Made by a program: the position numbers and the translations under genes. Below the pieces are notes generated by a model. That model was not told where the DNA came from, made no database searches, and worked only from the letters and a program-made list of their open reading frames with translations. Positions 28,543-34,114 of a DNA stretch of 34,114 nt are shown one piece after another (position 1 is the stretch's first letter; each line of letters opens with the position of its first letter). The DNA is from an uncultured Acetatifactor sp. (lineage in GTDB: Bacteria; Bacillota; Clostridia; Lachnospirales; Lachnospiraceae). The stretch is taken from positions 1-34,114 of the forward strand of contig CANREV010000033.1 of assembly GCA_947629645.1 (NCBI GenBank), read 5' to 3'.

Positions 28543-29463
28543 ATGGAAATAGCATACTGGGCAATTGGCTGGCTAACGATTAAAGACGGTCCCGGTAATC
28601 GGGTTATTGTATATATGCAGGGGTGCCCCGTGCAGTGTCCATGGTGTCACTCACCCCATTCGTGGTATGATATTTCACCTTTATTATTCCAGAAACGATT
28701 ATGCCGTTTATGCGGAAAATGTGAAATAGCCTGTCCAAATCATGTGCATAAGATTATTTCCAGGGAGCATCTTATTGACCGTGAGAAATGCAAACACTGT
28801 GGAAGGTGCATTTCTGCCTGCCCGTATTCTAATGTTATCGATTCCAACAGCGTTCTGTTTTTGCCTACCATCAGGCAGGATGTTGAAGAATTGTTTGATA
28901 TACTCAAGCCGCAGTTAGATATCGTTAAAAAGAGCGGGGGTATTACATTAAGCGGCGGTGAAGCCCTGCTGCAGGATAAAGCAGCTGTCGAACTTTTGAA
29001 ATTGTGCAGAAAGCATCAGATACATACCTGTGTGGAAACGTCCATGATGCTTCCGGATTACGTCTACCGTGAAGCGGCAGGGTATGTTGATTGTTGGCTT
29101 CTTGGGTTTCGTGAAGTGTACCTGCCGCAATTTTTGAACACGGAAACTGTCCGGTTAAACTGTAAAAGGCGTGTTGACATTTTCAGGCAGGCATCAAATT
29201 CCCGCTTAATCGCAAGGCTCCCGGTCATTAAAGGATATACGGATAAGGAGGAATTGCTGCATACTTTACGGGATATATTGCTTGAGAACGGGATTAGGGA
29301 ACTGGAGATCCTTCCATGTAATCCGCATATGGATCACTATTATGAATTAATCGGAAAAGAGGCAGAACCTGATATCAACCATAGTATTCCGAATGACACA
29401 GAGATTCAACATATCATGGAATCTTTTCTGCATGCAGGAATACAGGCAACTAAAGTTAATTAA
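28543..29463 (+). CDS. Glycyl radical enzyme activating enzyme (radical SAM)
   Basis: This 306-aa enzyme uses S-adenosylmethionine and a 4Fe-4S cluster to install the glycyl radical on the enzyme encoded next. The radical-SAM cysteines C28, C32 and C35 lie in GCPVQCPWC (CX3CX2C). A ferredoxin-like insert follows with two complete sets: C54/C57/C60/C64 and C83/C86/C89/C93. The SAM-binding GGE motif is in ITLSGGEALLQ. Two extra clusters are typical of activases for non-pyruvate-formate-lyase enzymes, such as those for glycerol dehydratase, choline lyase and arylacetate decarboxylases. The ATG has GGAG 9 nt upstream. It is the first gene of the operon and precedes the GRE gene by 35 bp, the reverse of the more usual GRE-first order. 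Confidence 0.93.
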   Translation: MEIAYWAIGWLTIKDGPGNRVIVYMQGCPVQCPWCHSPHSWYDISPLLFQKRLCRLCGKCEIACPNHVHKIISREHLIDREKCKHCGRCISACPYSNVIDSNSVLFLPTIRQDVEELFDILKPQLDIVKKSGGITLSGGEALLQDKAAVELLKLCRKHQIHTCVETSMMLPDYVYREAAGYVDCWLLGFREVYLPQFLNTETVRLNCKRRVDIFRQASNSRLIARLPVIKGYTDKEELLHTLRDILLENGIRELEILPCNPHMDHYYELIGKEAEPDINHSIPNDTEIQHIMESFLHAGIQATKVN

Positions 29464-29498
29464 AATTACAAACGTGCAATGGCACAAAAGGAGGGCTT

Positions 29499-32048
29499 AT
29501 GAGTTATTATTGGATACCAAAAAGCGAGCGTATAGAAAGATTGCTTAACGCTTTATATGAAAGAGGTATGAGCGACCGTAGCAGCGAATGGTTTGACCCC
29601 AAAGAATTTGAAGACATTGGCGAAAAATATCCTGACAAGTCTACGGCAATACGAAAAGCATATGCTATTGAAGAGATGCTCACCAAAATGACGGATAAAA
29701 ACTGTTCCAAACATACCCATACCTACGAGATCGGGGAAGATGAATTGATCGTAGGTGTGATTCCGATGGGATCAAACGGTCTGGGCAAGGTGTTCCCGAA
29801 TTATCTGACGGAAAACGAGCGAAGAGTGGCTGCTTTTACCAACAAAACTGAATTGGCGCTGCTTGGGCACAACACGGTTGACTATAACCGCCTGTTTGCC
29901 AAAGGGCTCAGTGCAATCATTGCTGAAGCCAATCAAAAAGCTGAAAAACTGGAAAAAGCAAAGAAAAAGAATTATGGGAAGATAGACTTCTACAAATCCG
30001 TTGCCATAAGCTGTCAGGCAGTGATCGACTATTCCAACCGTTTTGCGGAGCTGGCTGAGTCGGATGCACAGAAATATCTGGGTAATTCGAAGCGCCGTGC
30101 AGAGCTGTTGGAAATTGCGAGGATCTGCAGGAAAGTTCCGGCAGTTCCCCCCGACACCTTCCATGAGGCGGTGCAGGCGATTTGCACTTTCCACACGGCA
30201 TTACATGCAAGCATGAATTATATTTCATTTGGAAGATTGGATCAGGTGTTGAATGCGTATCTGGACCGGAGCAGGATCAATGACGAAGCATACATTCAGG
30301 AATGTACGGAACTACTGGAGTGTCTCCTCATTAAAGCCGCCGGAAGATTGAATATCACTACGAAGTATCTGATGTCGCAGGATCACATGGATAACAATGC
30401 AGCCCTTGGCACTCATCCGTACTACCTGGATCAGCGTGCCGGTGTCAACAACTTCCTGCAGAATGTGATTATTGGTGGTCTGACGCCCGATGGCAAAGAC
30501 GCCACGAACCCGATGACTTATATCGCGTTGAATGCTTTTGCCAATGTCAATCTTTCCACTCCGGGTATTTATGCCAGAATACATAAGGATTCGCCGAGGG
30601 AATATATCGAGTGCATTGCTAAATGTCTGGACCAGACCGGAAACATACCAGCGCTTTTGAATGATGATGTACTGATCCCGGCTCTCACCAACAGCCTGCT
30701 CGACTACAAGACCAATGTGGATGATAAAAAAAGAAAAGAATGCCATAAACTGGCAAATGATTACTGTGTGGATGGCTGTTGGGAACCGATCCTCAACGGA
30801 ATATCCGACTGGACGTTTGGCATGCTCAACTGTATGCCCATCCTGCAGTGCACCATTAACTGCGGAGCATCGCTGGACACCAATCCAGGAATGCTCAGAG
30901 GTGGTAAATTGAGCTTTATCTCCGATGAAGTGACGAACTATGAAGAATTTCAGGAAACATTCAAAAAATATATGCAGTTCTTCATCGACCAGTCAACATT
31001 CTCTCTTTATGAGTGTTATATGATGGACGAATATATTAATCCCTCACCGCTTTACTCGGCAGTCCTGGGTGGCTGTATGCGCAAGGGATGCGATAAGGCG
31101 TGGGGCGGTCCCGAATACAATATCGGCGGCACGATCATGGTTGGTATGCCGGATGTGATCAATACCACTTGTGCAATCAAAAAATGGGTATTTGATGAGC
31201 ACAAATATACGATGGACGAAGTGCGTGAAGCCATGAAAGCCGATTTTGCTGCCAGTGAGTCCGAAATTGAATTAAGTGAAAAGTATCGGGAGATGAGAGA
31301 GGACTTTGATGTCAACTCGCCCAAATTTGGTGATGTTGCGTCCAATGAAGTCGCAAATTTCATTGTCAACACTTTCTGCGATGCAGTGGAGCATTCCAAA
31401 AAAATGGCTGATAAAGTTTTCCTTTATCCGGTAAAGCCGGACAAAGAGACCGGTCTATTGTCGCCTGAGCAGATGCAGATCCTGCATCTTAGAAAAATTG
31501 CCGGATATTACGGCGTTTCTTTTAAGGAACGCTTTGGACGCAATTTTAATATGCATTTTACTGCAGGTTGCGGCACTTTTGAGCAGTTCCCTCAGCAGGG
31601 ATTGGGAATTGTTGCATCTGCAAACAGGCATTCCAACGATCCCATGACGGCGAACTTCTCTCCAGTCTCCGGAACAATCAGAAAGGGAGTAGGTAATGTC
31701 TTTGAGTCCTATAAGAATCTGCCCATGGACAGGCTTTCGGCCGGTGCAATCGTGGACCTGTGTATTGACGAGTCACAGAAAAATGAGACGTACATTGTGG
31801 GACTATTGGATAAATTCAGGGAAACCAACGGCAATATGCTCACGCTGGCATTCGGTAATAAAGACGTTTATCAGAAGATCTATCAACTCTGTTATGATGC
31901 CGCTAACACGCAGGATAATGAGGCCCTCTATCAGGAGTTGGACCAGTACAAGCACATCAATGTCCGCGTAGGAGGCTGGCAGGCTCCATTTATTTCCATG
32001 AGCCTTGGTCAGCAGAGGGATTATATTATTAGAATCACACAGAATTAA
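29499..32048 (+). CDS. Glycyl radical enzyme of unknown substrate (PFL-like family)
   Basis: This 849-aa protein is an oxygen-sensitive glycyl radical enzyme. The thiyl cysteine is C427 in DYCVDGCWEP, with the Cys-x-Glu pair (E429) found in dehydratases and C-N, C-S and C-C lyases but not in pyruvate formate-lyase. The glycyl radical site is G826 in RVGGWQAPF. Upstream segments VPPDTFHEAVQAI (216-228) and GRLDQVLNAY (245-254) fit the family. The Cys-to-Gly distance is 399 residues, whereas it is about 330 in glycerol dehydratase, choline lyase and hydroxyproline dehydratase, and about 370 in hydroxyphenylacetate decarboxylase. The extra length lies in the C-terminal half. The ATG follows AAAGGAGGG. 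No microcompartment genes are nearby. The substrate cannot be assigned. Confidence 0.92.
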   Translation: MSYYWIPKSERIERLLNALYERGMSDRSSEWFDPKEFEDIGEKYPDKSTAIRKAYAIEEMLTKMTDKNCSKHTHTYEIGEDELIVGVIPMGSNGLGKVFPNYLTENERRVAAFTNKTELALLGHNTVDYNRLFAKGLSAIIAEANQKAEKLEKAKKKNYGKIDFYKSVAISCQAVIDYSNRFAELAESDAQKYLGNSKRRAELLEIARICRKVPAVPPDTFHEAVQAICTFHTALHASMNYISFGRLDQVLNAYLDRSRINDEAYIQECTELLECLLIKAAGRLNITTKYLMSQDHMDNNAALGTHPYYLDQRAGVNNFLQNVIIGGLTPDGKDATNPMTYIALNAFANVNLSTPGIYARIHKDSPREYIECIAKCLDQTGNIPALLNDDVLIPALTNSLLDYKTNVDDKKRKECHKLANDYCVDGCWEPILNGISDWTFGMLNCMPILQCTINCGASLDTNPGMLRGGKLSFISDEVTNYEEFQETFKKYMQFFIDQSTFSLYECYMMDEYINPSPLYSAVLGGCMRKGCDKAWGGPEYNIGGTIMVGMPDVINTTCAIKKWVFDEHKYTMDEVREAMKADFAASESEIELSEKYREMREDFDVNSPKFGDVASNEVANFIVNTFCDAVEHSKKMADKVFLYPVKPDKETGLLSPEQMQILHLRKIAGYYGVSFKERFGRNFNMHFTAGCGTFEQFPQQGLGIVASANRHSNDPMTANFSPVSGTIRKGVGNVFESYKNLPMDRLSAGAIVDLCIDESQKNETYIVGLLDKFRETNGNMLTLAFGNKDVYQKIYQLCYDAANTQDNEALYQELDQYKHINVRVGGWQAPFISMSLGQQRDYIIRITQN

Positions 32049-32063
32049 AGGGGGCATACGAAC

Positions 32064-33110
32064 ATGAGAAAAGCTTTTCACAGAACCTTCCTGGCACTGA
32101 TTGTATGTATCTTGTCCGGTATGCTCTGCAGCTGCGGTGCCAAAGATAAAGAGGCGCTGCCTTCTTGGAATGATGCTTCCATCAATAAACAGGCGATCAT
32201 AGATTTTGTTGAGTCTGTTACAGATAAAAACAGCGACAATTATGTGCCTGTGGAAGAGCGTATCGCCACTTTCGACATGGACGGCACCATTGTCGTGGAG
32301 AAAAGGGTCTGGCTGGAGTTAGCAGTAGCAGTGTACCGTATTGACAATGAACTGAGCGATGACAAAGAATTGGTGGCAGAGAAAAACCGGCTGTTGGAGT
32401 ACATAACAATGGATCCGGAACCCGCTGAGACGGGAGCGCTGATTGTAGATGTTACCGGGAAAGCTTTCCAGGGAATGTCGCAGGAGGATTTTGTGGCATA
32501 CATGAACCGGTTTATGCAGGAAGAGAAGCCGGATTTCCCGGGATTAACCTACAAGGACTGCTTCTATAAGCCTATGTTGGAATTGATCCAATATCTGCAG
32601 GATAATGATTTTACTGTATATATCGTCTCAGGATCAGAGCGTGGTGTCATATGGGGTGCTGCATCGGAAGCTGTAGGATTGCCAAGGTCGCAGATGATTG
32701 GAGCTGATATCACCCTGGTTGCCGAAAGCGGAGAGAGTACGTCTGTCGGTTCCGGACATTCCATATTTGAACCGGATGATGCTTTGATCAGGGATTTAAA
32801 CTTTACGCAGCGCAGTGTGAACATGGATAAAGTATTTAATATTTTTCACCAGATCGGCATCCGGCCAATCCTGGCTTGCGGTAATACTGACGGGGATTTT
32901 TCCATGCTCAATTATGCGAAGTATAATCCCGATCATGCAGGGCTTGCCCTTCTGATCAATCATGATGATGATGTGAGGGAATATCAGTACAATACCGGAG
33001 AACGTGCTGAGTGGGATGCCTTGGCAGAAAAATACGGATGGAATGTAATATCCATGAAAGATGAATTTGAAACCATATTTCTGAAAGATGCAGAAAAAGC
33101 TGCAGAATGA
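32064..33110 (+). CDS. HAD-family phosphatase lipoprotein
   Basis: This 348-aa protein has a lipoprotein signal: a positive start (MRKAFHR), a hydrophobic core and a lipobox-like LCSC with the lipidated Cys at about 24. It should therefore be anchored outside the cytoplasmic membrane. The HAD motifs are complete: DMDGT (nucleophile D71, acid D73), motif II S189 in IVSGSERG, motif III lysine probably K256, and motif IV GNTDGD (D276, D278). A large cap lies between motifs I and II (about 80-175), as in periplasmic phosphocholine-phosphatase-type HADs, though closeness to that family is only my impression. It starts 15 bp after the GRE stop with AAGGGGG as binding site, so it is surely in the same operon. 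Confidence 0.88.
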   Translation: MRKAFHRTFLALIVCILSGMLCSCGAKDKEALPSWNDASINKQAIIDFVESVTDKNSDNYVPVEERIATFDMDGTIVVEKRVWLELAVAVYRIDNELSDDKELVAEKNRLLEYITMDPEPAETGALIVDVTGKAFQGMSQEDFVAYMNRFMQEEKPDFPGLTYKDCFYKPMLELIQYLQDNDFTVYIVSGSERGVIWGAASEAVGLPRSQMIGADITLVAESGESTSVGSGHSIFEPDDALIRDLNFTQRSVNMDKVFNIFHQIGIRPILACGNTDGDFSMLNYAKYNPDHAGLALLINHDDDVREYQYNTGERAEWDALAEKYGWNVISMKDEFETIFLKDAEKAAE

Positions 33111-33382
33111 TATCCCGTGTTGTCGTTTAAGCAATAATTTACAATTAGCTTTTCGCGAAAATGCAAGATATGTAGCATTAGCGTTTAGATGGCGTAATAC
33201 ATATTTAATTCATAGTTAAGGGTTCCTGATTAACGCTGTAACAAACCTACAGTCATTGGATCACAGTTGGTATAAAATGTCCAAAATGGCAGTTTTTGTT
33301 TTAGGATTCCTCTGTTTCAATATTGATTTTCTGGCCGATTTGGCCCGATAATTGTTACAGATGTTATAGAACTTAAAAAAAA
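33111..33382. other. Intergenic region between HAD gene and Rpn-like gene
   Basis: These 272 bp contain the palindromic TTTTCGCGAAAA (near 33150-33163), the second direct repeat copy (33274-33301) and three TTACAGAT words (33354-33401). No clear T-run terminator for the plus-strand operon is seen. Confidence 0.5.
33274..33301 (+). repeat. 28-bp direct repeat, copy 2
   Basis: See copy 1 at 28075-28102; the two mismatches are at positions 17 and 25 of the repeat. The inverted 11-mer ACAGTTGGTAT just before it (33264-33274) matches the complement of 28227-28237. Confidence 0.8.
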
Positions 33383-34114
33383 TTACAGATCCGTTACAGA
33401 TTCAAATTCAGAAATACTCTTTGCCTGTGCGGCTTGTTTCAGCAGCTGTCTCAGCGCGGCGATATCCTTTACAGCGCAGATGTGTTCTTTAAGATCGGCG
33501 GGGACTTCCCCGTGCAGCGACAACAGTTCAAAGATCATCTCCTGCGCTTCCTCTATTCTGCCCTGCGCATGTCCCTGCATCCTGCCTTCAACCAGACCTT
33601 CCGCCAGACCTTCCGCTCTGCCTTCCGCCAATCCTTCTGCTTTACCCTCAACTAGTCCTTTCGCCTTGCCTTCTGCCAGACCTTCCGCACGTTCATCCTT
33701 CAGCATTTCCTCAAGCAGCATATACCTTTCCCCCATTTCCCTGTCAGATTTGATCCGCCGGATGGAACGCTGGAGACGCCTGACATAATCGTCCCCGAAA
33801 TCCCCTCTGCTTTCCACCTCCTCAGCAGAAAGGAATCTTAAAAACCTCACCAGGGATTCCGGTACTTCCTCCCTGTTCTTTCCCTTCGTGCTTAAAAAGA
33901 CCGTGTGGCTCCCGTCCTCGTAGCGGAAAGAACCATCTTCCGCAAAGACATGTTGTACTGTGTAGCGGTACTTCCCCAGAAGGAAGGGATCGAAGTCGCA
34001 CAGGAACACCACATAGCTGTCCGGCAGTTCCCCATAGGGGACGCCTGACAGAAGCAGGTCCATGTCCATCTGGCTGTGGTAGTAACGGCACCGCCTTTCC
34101 AGCGGTCGGCCCGC
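33383..34114 (-). CDS. Rpn-family PD-(D/E)XK nuclease/transposase-like protein, partial
   Basis: The frame is open to the right edge, so the N terminus, including the nuclease core, is missing. The visible start reads PLERRCRYYHSQMDMDLLLSG, then SYVVFLCDFDPF and the YTVQHVF segment, which is the layout of the middle part of Rpn (recombination-promoting nuclease, PDDEXK_2) proteins. Near 100-120 residues from the end there are helical segments, followed by a low-complexity stretch of EGLAEG/EGKAEG repeats that is common in this family, and a short tail. The DNA in the repeat stretch shows matching short direct repeats. Rpn genes are scattered and often unstable accessory genes; this one marks the end of the accessory region. 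Confidence 0.8.
   Translation of the reverse strand, partial: AGRPLERRCRYYHSQMDMDLLLSGVPYGELPDSYVVFLCDFDPFLLGKYRYTVQHVFAEDGSFRYEDGSHTVFLSTKGKNREEVPESLVRFLRFLSAEEVESRGDFGDDYVRRLQRSIRRIKSDREMGERYMLLEEMLKDERAEGLAEGKAKGLVEGKAEGLAEGRAEGLAEGLVEGRMQGHAQGRIEEAQEMIFELLSLHGEVPADLKEHICAVKDIAALRQLLKQAAQAKSISEFESVTDL

Overview
The window looks like a chromosome segment of an anaerobic, low-to-mid GC Firmicute, most likely a clostridial Lachnospiraceae member. This rests on the compact rpmG-secE-nusG-rplK-rplA-rplJ-rplL-rpoB-rpoC / rpsL-rpsG-fusA-tuf order, AGGAGG ribosome binding sites, a Firmicute-type two-CxxC L33, a lineage-type insertion in EF-G, an Rpn-family protein and a glycyl radical enzyme. The genus cannot be named from sequence alone.

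Layout. (1) 1-2018, minus: a two-gene DNA methyltransferase of the restriction-modification type, with the N-terminal motifs and the NPPY motif on separate adjacent ORFs. (2) 2141-6919, minus: the str operon rpsL-rpsG-fusA-tuf, with a second promoter before tuf. (3) 6945-8579, minus: an inserted block of rfbD (dTDP-4-dehydrorhamnose reductase) and two small membrane proteins, each unit with its own promoter. (4) 8604-8778: three tandem repeats of about 58 bp. (5) 8796-20578, minus: rpoC, rpoB, rplL, rplJ, rplA, rplK, nusG, secE and rpmG, with an L10-type leader and attenuator, and a terminator plus new promoter between rplL and rpoB.

(6) 20604-28000 is an accessory, surface-oriented region. 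It holds an orphan FliD-like protein, an XRE-type regulator, a CgeB/DUF3880-like glycosyltransferase, a three-gene minus-strand operon (ribulose-phosphate epimerase, IspD/TarI-type cytidylyltransferase, GatD/TarJ-type zinc dehydrogenase) and a GT-D-fold glycosyltransferase. The trio reads as a route from pentulose phosphate to a CDP-pentitol such as CDP-ribitol or CDP-arabinitol. The flanking glycosyltransferases suggest use in a cell-surface polymer or glycoprotein.

(7) 28437-33110, plus, is the most distinctive block: a sigma-A-like promoter, then a glycyl-radical activase with two ferredoxin-like clusters, a divergent glycyl radical enzyme, and a HAD-family phosphatase with a lipoprotein signal. 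Nearly identical 28-bp direct repeats lie on either side of it (28075-28102 and 33274-33301). My inference is that the lipoprotein removes a phosphate outside the membrane and the glycyl radical enzyme breaks down the product inside; the substrate cannot be read from the sequence. (8) 33383-34114, minus: an Rpn/PD-(D/E)XK transposase-like protein cut by the window edge.

Rifampicin- and streptomycin-target regions of rpoB and rpsL look wild type. I saw no tRNA, rRNA, CRISPR array or intact insertion sequence.
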